Shown here piece after piece: positions 43,045-52,212 of a stretch of DNA of 64,000 nucleotides. The notes under the pieces were generated by a model that searched no databases, was not told the origin of the DNA, and saw only the letters and a program-made list of their open reading frames with translations. A program made the translations under genes and the position numbers. The DNA comes from Fluviicola chungangensis (lineage in GTDB: Bacteria > Bacteroidota > Bacteroidia > Flavobacteriales_D > Crocinitomicaceae), in the NCBI RefSeq assembly GCF_007558725.1, contig NZ_VLPL01000002.1, forward strand, positions 1-64,000, given 5' to 3'. Numbering within the stretch: position 1 is the first letter of the stretch; every line of letters begins with the position of its first letter.

Positions 43045-44169
43045 TTGAAGAAACCAAAAGTTATTGTCAGTGTTATCAACGATTTGAATACGGATCAGCG
43101 TGTTCACAAAGTTTGTTCGTTTATTGAAAGCCAGGGATACGATGTGCTGCTTGTTGGCCGCAAGCTCAAGTCGAGCCAAAAAATGGAACACCGCACTTAC
43201 CACACGAAACGTTTCAATATGTTTTACGAAAAAGGTGCACTGTTCTATGCCTGGTTCAATTTTCGCTTATTTTGGTTCCTGCTCTTCCATTCTTCCAGCA
43301 TATTAGTGGCAAATGACCTGGATACTCTACTTCCGAACTACCTGGTATCCAAACTGAAAAGGAAAAAACTGGTTTACGATTCACACGAATATTTTACGGA
43401 AGTGCCCGAACTCATCAGCCGGCCGAAAGTAAAAGCGGTTTGGGAGCGATTGGAACGTTTTATTTTTCCAAAACTCCGGTTTGTAAGTACCGTCAATCAA
43501 TCCATTGCTCAAAAATACCAGCAAAAATATGGCGTTCCGCTCAAAGTAGTTCGCAACGTTTCCCCGCTTTGGAATCCATCCCACATTCGTTCCAAACAGG
43601 AACTGGGCATCCCGGAAGGGAAGCACATTTTGATTATGCAGGGGGCCGGATTGAATGTTGACAGGGGCGTTGAAGAAGCGATCCGTATGATGCCATTCCT
43701 GGAGAATACCGTTTTAATAATCGTTGGGAATGGCGACATTATTCCTGAAATGAAAAAATGGGTGGAAAAAGAAAACTGGCAGGACCGGGTACTTTTCTTT
43801 GGAAAACGCCCTTATTCGGAATTACTTCAATTCACACATCACGCGGATTTGGGTTTAAGTTTCGACCAGCCCACCAATCCAAACTATTTGTTTTCGCTGC
43901 CCAATAAGATCTTCGATTACATGCATACCTCAACTCCTATTATTTGTTCCGACCTGGTCGAAGTTTCGAAATTGGTGAAGAAATATCAAATCGGAGAAGT
44001 GGTGACCGATTTTTCACCGAAGCAACTCGCACAACAGATTCAGGCAATTCTCAATCATCCGGAATGGATGAAACTCTGGAAAAACAATTGTAAAATTGCA
44101 GCAAGTAAAGAAAATTGGGAAGTAGAAGTGCAACAGTTAACCGATTTCTATCCAAAAGTTCATGAGTAA
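43045..44169 (+). CDS. Glycosyltransferase, GT4-like
   Basis: 374 aa. The start is a TTG one base after the protease stop; there is no ATG at the natural N-terminus (KKPKVIVSVINDLNTDQRVHKV). GT-B architecture: N-terminal strand with a N-D-L-x-x-D-x-R-V-H loop, LVYDSHEYFTEVPEL, and a C-terminal nucleotide-sugar domain with VLFFGKRPYSELLQFTHHADLGLSF and FDYMHTSTPIICSDLVEV, where the usual E-x7-E motif is degenerate. The closeness to the protease gene suggests readthrough transcription. It overlaps the next glycosyltransferase by 8 bp. Substrate unknown; a cell-surface glycan is likely. Confidence 0.85.
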   Translation: MKKPKVIVSVINDLNTDQRVHKVCSFIESQGYDVLLVGRKLKSSQKMEHRTYHTKRFNMFYEKGALFYAWFNFRLFWFLLFHSSSILVANDLDTLLPNYLVSKLKRKKLVYDSHEYFTEVPELISRPKVKAVWERLERFIFPKLRFVSTVNQSIAQKYQQKYGVPLKVVRNVSPLWNPSHIRSKQELGIPEGKHILIMQGAGLNVDRGVEEAIRMMPFLENTVLIIVGNGDIIPEMKKWVEKENWQDRVLFFGKRPYSELLQFTHHADLGLSFDQPTNPNYLFSLPNKIFDYMHTSTPIICSDLVEVSKLVKKYQIGEVVTDFSPKQLAQQIQAILNHPEWMKLWKNNCKIAASKENWEVEVQQLTDFYPKVHE

Positions 44170-45265
44170 AAAAATCCATTTGGTTTCTTTTGATGTGCCG
44201 TTTCCACCTGATTACGGAGGTGTTCTGGATGTGTACCTGAGAGCAAAAGAATTAAAGGGTCTGGGCTATTCGGTAATCCTTCACTGCTATGAATACGGAA
44301 GAGGAAGGACACATGATTTTTCAGAAATTGCGGATGAGATTTACTATTACGATCGGAAAAATGGGGTGAAATCAATTTTTTCGAACCTTCCTTACATTGT
44401 GAAAAGCCGGAATTCGGAAGAACTTTTGAAGCGTCTGCTTGCAGACGATCATCCGGTTTTACTGGAAGGACAACATTGCACTTTCTGGATTGACGAGCTG
44501 ATCAAAAAGCACCGGAAAGTGGCCGTGCGCATGCACAATATCGAGTGGCAGTATTACCGTGATCTGGCACAGGATGCCAAAACCACTTCGGAACGTTTGT
44601 TTTTCAGGCTGGAATCCCGGAAATTGAAGAAGCACGAGCTGAAACTAAAGGATATTCCGCTTTTGTGTATTTCGAAAAGCGACTTGGAATACTATCAAAA
44701 TAAGGGTTTTCAGACCGTTTATCTTCCCGTAACAATTAACGCTGATTTGGTGCTGACTCCTATGGAATCGGAACCTTTTGGACTGTATCACGGAAATTTA
44801 TCTGTTCCGGAAAATGTGGAAGCAGTCCACAAATTAATACGGGAAAATCAGCGGGAGAAAATCGATCTGCCAATCGTGATTGCAGGGAAAAATCCAAGTG
44901 CCGGCCTGCAAAAGAAAATAGAGACGCAAGGCTGGAAATGTATCGCAAACCCGAATGATTCTGAATTAAATGATTTGATGCGAAGCTGTTCGGTACACTT
45001 GATGATCGGATTCAAATCCAGCGGGATCAAACTGAAAGTAATCCGTGCATTGCTCACAGGTAAACCGTGCATTGCAACGAAAGAAATGACCGGAACGGGT
45101 AGTTTGGAGAACCATTGTGAGATTTGGGATCCGGCTTTGCCTTTAGCCGAAAAAATAAAACAGGTATTGGCTGAAAATCACCCTGCTGAAAATCGGCTGG
45201 AAGAATTGGAGGAGGAATTCGGGGTTGAGAAGCTGAAAGCCGCGTTGGATGAAATTGGGTTTTAA
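44162..45265 (+). CDS. Glycosyltransferase, GT-B type
   Basis: 367 aa. The N-terminus (IHLVSFDVPFPPDYGGVLDVYLRAKELKGLGYSVILHCYEYG) is the glycine-rich acceptor side of a GT-B enzyme, the middle has AVRMHNIEWQYYRDLA, and the C-terminal half has YHGNLSVPENVEAVHKLI and MIGFKSSGIKLKVIRALLTGKPCIATKEMTGTG. It starts inside the preceding glycosyltransferase gene, so the pair is translationally coupled and likely acts on the same glycan. Family number not assigned. Confidence 0.82.
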   Translation: MSKKIHLVSFDVPFPPDYGGVLDVYLRAKELKGLGYSVILHCYEYGRGRTHDFSEIADEIYYYDRKNGVKSIFSNLPYIVKSRNSEELLKRLLADDHPVLLEGQHCTFWIDELIKKHRKVAVRMHNIEWQYYRDLAQDAKTTSERLFFRLESRKLKKHELKLKDIPLLCISKSDLEYYQNKGFQTVYLPVTINADLVLTPMESEPFGLYHGNLSVPENVEAVHKLIRENQREKIDLPIVIAGKNPSAGLQKKIETQGWKCIANPNDSELNDLMRSCSVHLMIGFKSSGIKLKVIRALLTGKPCIATKEMTGTGSLENHCEIWDPALPLAEKIKQVLAENHPAENRLEELEEEFGVEKLKAALDEIGF

Positions 45266-45278
45266 CCGGCTTAAAGTT

Positions 45279-45362
45279 AATTTCTTTCACCGCAGAGAAG
45301 TCAAGGCGCAACGAAAGAATGGGTGAACTTTGCGTTCTTTCGTTCTTTGCCGTTAATTCTCA
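45279..45362. repeat. Degenerate inverted intergenic repeat (CGCAACGAAAGAA type)
   Basis: AACGAAAGAA (45310-45319) and TTCTTTCGTT (45335-45344) are perfect inverted repeats within a region of CACCGCAGAGAAG and CTTTGCG strings. It sits between convergent genes and probably serves as a transcript end. It resembles the dispersed CTTTGCG-rich repeats seen in many environmental bacteria. Confidence 0.65.
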
Positions 45363-45386
45363 AGTGCTGAATCCTTTTCTAACATG

Positions 45387-46106
45387 TCAATCAAACAGTG
45401 GCTGGAACGGATCAAACCGGTGCATCGTATCCAAGGATTTTAATTCCCTGTTTTCCACTTTGTAAACCTTTCCCGGAAATTTTTCGATCAGGGACATGTC
45501 ATGCGTGGCCATGATCACTGCTGCCTTTTCTTCTTTCGCGACAGCTACGATCAGGTGCATGATTTCCGTTGATGTTTCCGGATCCAGGTTTCCTGTCGGT
45601 TCATCCGCTATAATTACTTTGGGGTGATTGATCAGGGCACGGGCAATGGCAACCCGTTGTTGCTCACCTCCTGAAAGGCGATGAGGCTGAATGTGTTCCT
45701 TTCCTTCCAAACCAACCATGGACAACACCGTACGGATGCGCTGGTCCATTTCGCGCTTATCTTTCCATCCGGTGGCTTTCATGACGAAACGCAGGTTGTC
45801 ATTGATCGAACGATCGGAAAGTAACTGAAAATCCTGGAAAACAACACCCAATTTCCGGCGCAGATTCGGGATTTGCCGCTTGGAAAGTTTCTTCAAATCG
45901 TGATCTACAATCGAACCGGAACCATCACTGAGTTCCAATTCTCCATAAAGTACTTTCAATAAACTACTTTTCCCGGAACCCGTTTTTCCAATTAAAAAGA
46001 CCAATTCATCCGATTCCACCTCGAAATTGATGTTGTCAAGAACCGTTTGACCCAGCTGATCAATTCTCCCGTTTTGAATGCGAATTACTTTTTCCACTTT
46101 TTTCAA
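45387..46106 (-). CDS. ftsE: FtsE-like cell-division ABC ATPase
   Basis: 239 aa. Walker A FLIGKTGSGKSSLL, Q-loop VVFQDFQLL, signature [15 protein letters not shown], Walker [13 protein letters not shown] and H-loop MATHDMS. The DRSINDNLRFVMKATGW segment and NPETS-type sequence after Walker B are typical of FtsE. FtsE works with FtsX to activate cell-wall hydrolases at the septum; ftsX is not adjacent here, which is common in Bacteroidota. The start is a TTG at 46106 (an in-frame stop lies 8 codons upstream and no ATG is available), or possibly the GTG at 46097. Confidence 0.9.
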   Translation of the reverse strand: MKKVEKVIRIQNGRIDQLGQTVLDNINFEVESDELVFLIGKTGSGKSSLLKVLYGELELSDGSGSIVDHDLKKLSKRQIPNLRRKLGVVFQDFQLLSDRSINDNLRFVMKATGWKDKREMDQRIRTVLSMVGLEGKEHIQPHRLSGGEQQRVAIARALINHPKVIIADEPTGNLDPETSTEIMHLIVAVAKEEKAAVIMATHDMSLIEKFPGKVYKVENRELKSLDTMHRFDPFQPLFD

Positions 46107-46357
46107 TTTATTGAATGATGCCTCTTTTCCTTAAAAGCCAACTAATCTGAATTTTCTATCAAATACATTCCGTTCAAAGGATTCAAAAGTTCTATTTGAA
46201 CATTTTAAAAAATAAACTAGGTAAATTTCAGGATTCCAATTCGTAAAATTCAGGTGTAACAAGATTATCTCTTAACAGTTATACGTTTAAAACTTTTGAA
46301 CGCACGCGCCCTTTCTCCCCGGGTACTCCTTAATTTTACTATCTTAAAATAGTTGTA
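46107..46357. other. Divergent intergenic region with AACTTTTGAAC repeats
   Basis: No ORF is present. The region contains ATTCAAAAGTT (46181-46191), an inverted GTTCAAA/TTTGAAC (46172-46178 with 46195-46201) and AACTTTTGAAC (46291-46301). Promoters for ftsE and the TPR gene must lie here, but no clean TAnnTTTG was found. Confidence 0.6.
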
Positions 46358-49300
46358 ATGCGTTTTATTTTTATCCTTTTTCTACTTGTTGCAAGCTCTT
46401 CGGCATGGTCCCAGGCAAGTGAGAAGTACCATTCTCCGCTTAGTGGATTCTACAAAGCAGAAGATTTGTTTGAGAAAGAACAATACAGTGCAGCACGCAA
46501 AGAATTCCGTCTCTTTATCACTGATTACAAGGGTTCCCGAAATGATTCATACTACATCAAGGCCTTATATTATGAAGGATTGGCCGCATTGGAACTATTC
46601 AATAACGACGCCATTGATCTGCTGGAAACCTTTAACAGGGAATACCCCGAAAGCATTTACCGCAGCAATATTCTATTCCAGATCGGACGGTATTATTATC
46701 AAAAAAAGGATTACAAAAAATCCATCGAATACTTCAAACAATTAAACAGATCCACGGTTGATAAGGAAAATCAGGAGGAATATTACTTCAAACTCGGTTA
46801 TGCCTACTTCGATGAAAAGAATTACCTGGAATCCAAATTGGCTTTCTATGAAGTAAAAGATTCCAGCAGTCAGTATGGAGCACCAAGTTTATATTACTAT
46901 TCTCACATCTGTTACTTGGACAGTTCCTACCAAACGGCCCTGGAAGGTTTTGAAAAGCTATTGACCGATAACCGCTTCAACCGCGTGGTCCCGTATTACA
47001 TTACACAGATTTATTACATTCAGCACAAATACCAGGAGGTTGTTGACTTCGCACCAGGCAAGGTAGACAGTTTGAAACCCGCAGAACAGGTTGAGATCAG
47101 TCATATCATCGGGGACAGTTATTTCCACCTGGAAAAATACGATGAAGCACTTCCTTACCTGGAATTGTACAATTCGAAATCAAACACCACGCGGGACGAT
47201 GATTACGCACTGGCTTTAGCGTATTCACGCACCGCGAACTGTACCAAAGCTGTTAAGTATTTTGACCGCGTGGCGCGCGAAAAAGATGTCCTGGGGCAAA
47301 TTGCCCTGTACCATGCCGGAGAATGTTACACCAATCTGAATGAGCTGGTTTATGCCAGAACAGCATTCGAAGCGGCCAGTCAACTGGATATGGATAAAAT
47401 GATCCAGGAAGATGCCTTGTACAATTACGCCCTGCTTTCCTATAAACTGGACATGAATGCTTACGATGAAGCTGTCGAAGCATTCAAATTGTACCTTGAA
47501 AAGTACCCGGATTCCAAACGCAAACCGGTTATTTACCAATACCTGGTAAATGTGTACACTTCTACCAAGAATTACCAAAAAGCACTGGAATCCTTAGATC
47601 AGCTGACCAATAAGGACATCAAACTGAAATCTGCTTACCAGTTGATCGCGTTCAACAGGGGTGTCGAATTATTCCAGAAGTCGGAATATGCAAACGCAAT
47701 AAAAGCCTTTGAATTGGTCGAAAAATATCCGATTAGTCCCGAAATCAGTGCCAAAGCAATGTATTGGAGCGCAGATGCAGAATTCTATTTGAAGAATTAT
47801 TCAGAAGCAATCAAGAAATACAACCAATTCATGGGAATGTCCGGTTCCCAGTCCAGCGGATTGCGAAATGATGCCATGTACAACAAAGGATATGCCTACC
47901 TGGCACTGAACGATTACAAACAAACGGAAGATGCTTTCAGAGATTACCTGAAACAGCCCAACCTGACGGATGTCAGCAAAAAAGCGGATGCGTATATGCG
48001 TTTGGGTGATGAATACTACCGGATTGTTCAGGCAGATCTTGCCACCAATCAAAGCGCGATTGATAATTATAAAGCTGCGTATAATCTAAAAGCCGGCTAT
48101 GACGATCAGGCCTTATATTACATGGCCCGTACATACAACTTCATGGGCAAGCAGGCAGAGCGTATCCAGAGTTTAACGGATTTGATCAATAATTATCCGA
48201 AATCCAGGTATATGCAGCGCGCCATTGTAGATGTTGCACGTGCTTATTTCGAACAAGGGAACCTGGATAAATCCGAACGATACTACAAGCAAATTATTTC
48301 CGATTATCCGACCAGCAACCTGGTGAAGGATGCTTACCACTATTTGGGGGATATCGCCTTCAAACGTGCAAATTTCAACCAGGCGGAAACGTTTTATACC
48401 AAAGTATTGAATGAATTTACGGTCAATGATACCATTTGCGAACGTGAAGTGAGCTCACTGGTTGCCGTATACCGTGCACAGCGCTTGCTGAACAAGATCG
48501 AAAGCCTTGCCGGTAAATACAGCTGTGCTGATTCCATCGCCACGCAAGTGGAAGATGAATATTACCGCCTGGGATTTGACTTGTATGATAAATCTGAATG
48601 GAACGCTTCCATTGTCGAATTTGACAAATATTTGAACAAATACCCGAATGGTAAATTTTACCGGGATGCAATGAATCAAAAGGCAGATGCCTTATACCAC
48701 TTGAAAAAAGAGGCAGATGCGGTTGCCATTTATAAAATCACGCTTGCCGGTCCGAATGACGATTACACCGAATTGGCTTCGGTAAGGACCGCCAAGTTCC
48801 TTTTCAACGGAGACCAAAAGGAAGCTGCACTTCCGTATTATGAACGAACGGAACAAACCAGTTCCAATCCGGAATATTTGAACAATGCCCGGATCGGATT
48901 GATGCGCTGTCATTTCTTATTGGAGAATTATGCAAATGCGGTGGAATATGCTCAAAAGGTATTGGGTGTTCAGCAAACAACGCAATTGAAACTGGAAGCA
49001 GAATACATCAAAGGAATTTCACTTTCGAAAGAAAAACGTTACGCCGAAGCACAGCTTTCTTTGGATTACGTGATCAAAAACACGACAACCGTTTGGGGCG
49101 CAGAGTCCAAATATACCCTTGCTTTAAATGCCTTTGAACAGGCCGACTACACCAAAACGGAAACCATCATCCGGGAATTGCTTAAAATGAAGCCGGGTTA
49201 TGATTACTGGATCGCAAAAGGATTGATCCTGCAGACGAAAGTATTACTCCAGAAAAAAGATCTGTTCCAGGCTGAAAATACCATCAAGTCCGTAATTGAC

Positions 49301-49444
49301 CATTACCCGGTAAAAGACGACGGTATTCAGCAGGAAGCAGGCGAATTGTACAATGAGATCATGCAATTGAAAACACAACCCAAAACTTTGACCGATCCGA
49401 GTGAACCAACGGTCATTGAACTGGATGAAAAAACAGGGAAATAA
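46358..49444 (+). CDS. Large exported TPR protein
   Basis: 1028 aa. Signal peptide (MRFIFILFLLVASSSAWSQ) followed by about 20 TPR or TPR-like repeats up to the end (for example FQIGRYYYQKKDYKKSIEYFKQL; YKLGFDLY...; AYHYLGDIAFKRANFNQAETFY). It is presumably periplasmic, where TPR solenoids act as scaffolds for outer-membrane machines. Its stop overlaps the start of the next gene, an outer-membrane barrel, by one base. That couples the two proteins and makes a complex probable. This TPR plus barrel gene pair is recurrent in Bacteroidota, but I cannot name a function. Confidence 0.9.
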   Translation: MRFIFILFLLVASSSAWSQASEKYHSPLSGFYKAEDLFEKEQYSAARKEFRLFITDYKGSRNDSYYIKALYYEGLAALELFNNDAIDLLETFNREYPESIYRSNILFQIGRYYYQKKDYKKSIEYFKQLNRSTVDKENQEEYYFKLGYAYFDEKNYLESKLAFYEVKDSSSQYGAPSLYYYSHICYLDSSYQTALEGFEKLLTDNRFNRVVPYYITQIYYIQHKYQEVVDFAPGKVDSLKPAEQVEISHIIGDSYFHLEKYDEALPYLELYNSKSNTTRDDDYALALAYSRTANCTKAVKYFDRVAREKDVLGQIALYHAGECYTNLNELVYARTAFEAASQLDMDKMIQEDALYNYALLSYKLDMNAYDEAVEAFKLYLEKYPDSKRKPVIYQYLVNVYTSTKNYQKALESLDQLTNKDIKLKSAYQLIAFNRGVELFQKSEYANAIKAFELVEKYPISPEISAKAMYWSADAEFYLKNYSEAIKKYNQFMGMSGSQSSGLRNDAMYNKGYAYLALNDYKQTEDAFRDYLKQPNLTDVSKKADAYMRLGDEYYRIVQADLATNQSAIDNYKAAYNLKAGYDDQALYYMARTYNFMGKQAERIQSLTDLINNYPKSRYMQRAIVDVARAYFEQGNLDKSERYYKQIISDYPTSNLVKDAYHYLGDIAFKRANFNQAETFYTKVLNEFTVNDTICEREVSSLVAVYRAQRLLNKIESLAGKYSCADSIATQVEDEYYRLGFDLYDKSEWNASIVEFDKYLNKYPNGKFYRDAMNQKADALYHLKKEADAVAIYKITLAGPNDDYTELASVRTAKFLFNGDQKEAALPYYERTEQTSSNPEYLNNARIGLMRCHFLLENYANAVEYAQKVLGVQQTTQLKLEAEYIKGISLSKEKRYAEAQLSLDYVIKNTTTVWGAESKYTLALNAFEQADYTKTETIIRELLKMKPGYDYWIAKGLILQTKVLLQKKDLFQAENTIKSVIDHYPVKDDGIQQEAGELYNEIMQLKTQPKTLTDPSEPTVIELDEKTGK

Positions 49445-51171
49445 TGATGAGAAGTACACACATATTAATGCTGGTAAGTGCGGTATTGATCGGATCATTT
49501 TCGAATGTGTTCGGGCAAGGTGGCACGGATGTCATTATTAATGCTACCGGCACGAGAACGGTTGAAAACGCAAGCCGTTTGAATTCGCAGCCCAAAGTTC
49601 TGGATACGGTCTTTCCAATTCCATCCACTTCCTATCCATTGCTTTCGATTAATTATGAGCCGACATTTGAAATTCCGAAGATCGAACCTGCAAAAGTGAA
49701 CCTGCAGCAAAAATTACCGCAATTATATAACGGTTACGCACGCATTGGAATCGGTTCTTTATTGATGCCGCTTGCTGAAGTGTATTACAATAACGGCCGC
49801 AGTCGAAAAATGAACTATGGCGGAAGTATTCAGCATTTGAGTTCATTCGGGAAAATGCGGAATGTTGCCCCGGCAAATTTCGATCGGACAACTGCTCGCG
49901 GATTTGTAGGAGTCAACGAAAAGAAGTATAGCTGGGATGCCGAATCCTATTACCGCAATCAGGGGCTTCATTTCTACGGTTTTCCCAATGAGGACGCAAA
50001 CAAGGACAGTATTTCACAGCGCTTCAATACCTTCGGATTAAAAGGAGCTTTTCATTCGCATAAAAAAGACAGCCTGGGCCTGAATTGGAAGATCGGGCTG
50101 GAATACCGCCATTTCAACGATAAAAAGCCGAAGGCAGATTCCCTGAGCGATTGGAATGCACGTGAGAATTTCTTTGCGATCCGGACAGGAGCTGAATACA
50201 AATGGGGAACAGAGATTTTTGCAGCTGATTTGGACATTTTTCACAACTCTTACAAATATGGGGTGTTGAATGACACCATGCCTGGCTTCCTGAATTACGG
50301 ATTGGAAAACAAGAACACGATCATCAGTTTGAAACCAAGTATCAGCACCTATTCCAAAAACAGGAAACTGAAAGCCAAGATCGGAATAGACCTGACAGCA
50401 AGTCTTGGACCAAAAAACAAGGTTTATCTGTATCCGATCGCAGAAGTAAAATATTCGTTGTTCAATGACATTTTGATTCCTTATGTTGGTGTAACGGGAG
50501 GCCTGACACAGCAATCCCTTAAACGGATCACAGATGAGAACGAATTCTCCCTGTCGAATGTTTCCCTGCAAAATGAGCACAAAGCTGCGGACGGGTATGT
50601 CGGAATTAAAGGAACGTTATCCAAACGCATCGGGTTCAATGTATTTGCGAGCTTTTCGCATGTGAAAGGTAAAGCACTTTTCGTAACAGATACGCTTTAT
50701 TCGGGTAGAAATCGCTTTAATGTGATCTACGATACGATGAATATCACTAAACTGGAGGGATCAATCTATTACCAATTGAAAGAGAAGGTAAAAATTGATG
50801 TTATCGGAAGGTATTATTCTTACAACGCCCGAAACAACATCTTTGCATGGAATCTGCCTCAATTCCAGATCGTATTGAGAGGAACTTATAACTTGTACGA
50901 TAAATTCATTTTAACCGTCGATGCAAACCTGGAAGGCGGAAGACGCGCCAAGGTATTTGCTCCCGGAAAAGATGTACTGGAAGAAAACAACCAATACGGG
51001 ATGAAGCTTGGTTTTCTGGCAGACGCCAATATTGGGTTGGAATACCGGTATAACAAACGCGTATCCGGATTCATTCATTTGAATAATGTGGCTGCTCAAC
51101 GATACAAAAGATGGTATAATTACCCGGTTCAGGGCTTCCAGGCAATGGTCGGTGTGACAATCCGCTTTTAA
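49444..51171 (+). CDS. Outer-membrane beta-barrel protein, TonB-dependent-receptor-like
   Basis: 575 aa. Signal peptide (ends NVFGQ). A short N-terminal plug-like region (VDTVFPIPSTSYPLLSINYEPTFEIPKIEPAKV...) is followed by some 20 amphipathic strands with aromatic ends (YNGYARIGIGSLLMPLAEVYYNN; YSWDAESYYRNQGLHFYGF; YQLKEKVKIDVIGRYYSYN), and the last residue is Phe (VGVTIRF), which is the outer-membrane barrel signal. No TonB box is visible. It is translationally coupled to the TPR gene (TAATG). Confidence 0.85.
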   Translation: MMRSTHILMLVSAVLIGSFSNVFGQGGTDVIINATGTRTVENASRLNSQPKVLDTVFPIPSTSYPLLSINYEPTFEIPKIEPAKVNLQQKLPQLYNGYARIGIGSLLMPLAEVYYNNGRSRKMNYGGSIQHLSSFGKMRNVAPANFDRTTARGFVGVNEKKYSWDAESYYRNQGLHFYGFPNEDANKDSISQRFNTFGLKGAFHSHKKDSLGLNWKIGLEYRHFNDKKPKADSLSDWNARENFFAIRTGAEYKWGTEIFAADLDIFHNSYKYGVLNDTMPGFLNYGLENKNTIISLKPSISTYSKNRKLKAKIGIDLTASLGPKNKVYLYPIAEVKYSLFNDILIPYVGVTGGLTQQSLKRITDENEFSLSNVSLQNEHKAADGYVGIKGTLSKRIGFNVFASFSHVKGKALFVTDTLYSGRNRFNVIYDTMNITKLEGSIYYQLKEKVKIDVIGRYYSYNARNNIFAWNLPQFQIVLRGTYNLYDKFILTVDANLEGGRRAKVFAPGKDVLEENNQYGMKLGFLADANIGLEYRYNKRVSGFIHLNNVAAQRYKRWYNYPVQGFQAMVGVTIRF

Positions 51172-51243
51172 TTGAAGGTTCGAAGGGTTCAAAAGTTAAA
51201 AGAGTTCAATGTTATCTTTTTGGATTCTAATCTATGATTTTCA

Positions 51244-51251
51244 TACCTTTG
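51244..51251 (+). promoter_or_regulatory. -7 box 4 nt before the 51256 lipoprotein gene
   Basis: TACCTTTG followed by GAAC and the ATG at 51256. Confidence 0.7.
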
Positions 51252-51255
51252 GAAC

Positions 51256-51669
51256 ATGAAGAACATGCTACCCCTTATCGTACTCCTTTTAATTCTTGCG
51301 GCATGCAAGGATCCAAGCGTAAAATACAACCAGGTCATTCAAAACGATTCTGACTACGATGTGTGGATCAAAGTATATGAACGAACAGATTCCGCTGCAA
51401 CGGTAAGCTTTACGGTAGACAGCTTTTTCGTAGCAAGCAAAGGTGAAACGATTATCCTGGAAAGAAACGGACATAAGAACATGGACCAATTCAAACCATG
51501 TAAAATGTATGTGGATTCTATCAGCGGCCGCGCAGCAGATACCTTACTGGTTCTGGATTTAAATTTAAACAGTGACAGCAACTACGTGTTTAACGAAGTA
51601 GACAGAAATAAAAAAGGCGGAGGTACTTGCGAATGCCGTGCTGTTTTCAAAAACATTCACTTGCACTGA
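51256..51669 (+). CDS. Hypothetical lipoprotein, 137 aa
   Basis: Lipobox LILAAC (Cys about residue 17). The mature part is beta-rich (VIQNDSDYDVWIKVYERTDSAATVSFTVDSFFVASKGETIILE), resembling a small Ig-like or jelly-roll domain, and ends with CECRAVFKNIHLH. The -7 box abuts the ATG, so the transcript is likely leaderless. No family recognised. Its 3' end lies 8 bp from the convergent HxlR gene. Confidence 0.78.
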   Translation: MKNMLPLIVLLLILAACKDPSVKYNQVIQNDSDYDVWIKVYERTDSAATVSFTVDSFFVASKGETIILERNGHKNMDQFKPCKMYVDSISGRAADTLLVLDLNLNSDSNYVFNEVDRNKKGGGTCECRAVFKNIHLH

Positions 51670-51677
51670 CCACACCC

Positions 51678-52043
51678 TCAACTGTTGCTGAACAAATGTT
51701 TCCGATGATTGGAACCCCAGGTTGCCAATTCAGCGATGATCGGTTCCAGTGTTAACCCGTAAGGTGTGATCTTATATTCAACTGTAATGGGTTTGGTGTC
51801 ACAAACTGTCCGTGTGATCAATTGATTGATCTCCAGTTCCTGCAATTCCTTCGAAAGCATTTTTGCACCGATTCCCGGGATGTTTCGTTTCAGTTCCATA
51901 AACTTCATGGATTTCTCGAATATCAGAGTCCCGATGATCTGAATTTTCCATTTTCCGGAAAGCAATTCCAGCGTATCCCTGATAGCCAGCATTCTTCCTG
52001 CGCAGGCCGCCGGCTCGTGGATCATTTTCTTTTTCATTACCAT
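51678..52043 (-). CDS. HxlR-family transcriptional regulator
   Basis: About 121 aa from the ATG at 52043 (MVMKKKMIHEPAACAGRML); the frame is open to 52109, but a -7 box (TATTTTTG) ends exactly 4 nt before the ATG at 52043. HxlR winged-helix motifs: LELLSGKWKIQIIGTLIF, MKFMELKRNIPGIGAKMLSKELQELE, YKITPYGLTLEPIIAELATWG. One Cys (PAACAG) at the N-terminal end is in the position of redox-sensing Cys in some members, such as YodB. Its likely target is the divergent or neighbouring ABC operon, by position only. Confidence 0.9.
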   Translation of the reverse strand: MVMKKKMIHEPAACAGRMLAIRDTLELLSGKWKIQIIGTLIFEKSMKFMELKRNIPGIGAKMLSKELQELEINQLITRTVCDTKPITVEYKITPYGLTLEPIIAELATWGSNHRKHLFSNS

Positions 52044-52047
52044 TTTG

Positions 52048-52055
52048 CAAAAATA
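52048..52055 (-). promoter_or_regulatory. -7 box 4 nt before the HxlR gene
   Basis: TATTTTTG followed by CAAA and ATG on the minus strand; this decides the start of the gene. Confidence 0.65.
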
Positions 52056-52162
52056 CAGCGTTAAGCTATTGATTTTATAATGAGTTTCTTCGTGGAAACC
52101 GGTTTCCAAAAGGAAATATAGGTAAAAAGTAAACGCATTATTGAAACGTTAACATTTTGAAA

Positions 52163-52187
52163 ACTAAAAAGGTCGGGGCCTCGACCT
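52163..52187 (-). terminator. Terminator of the ABC export operon
   Basis: AGGTCG (52170-52175) pairs with CGACCT (52182-52187); minus-strand T-run TTTTTAG follows. Confidence 0.8.
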
Positions 52188-52212
52188 CTTCCAATTCTCC
52201 ATGTTCCATTTA

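Noticed and set aside
51171-51255. tRNA-like GGTTCGAAGGG string
   Set aside because: No acceptor or anticodon stems can be built around it; it belongs to the GTTCAAAAGTT repeat region.
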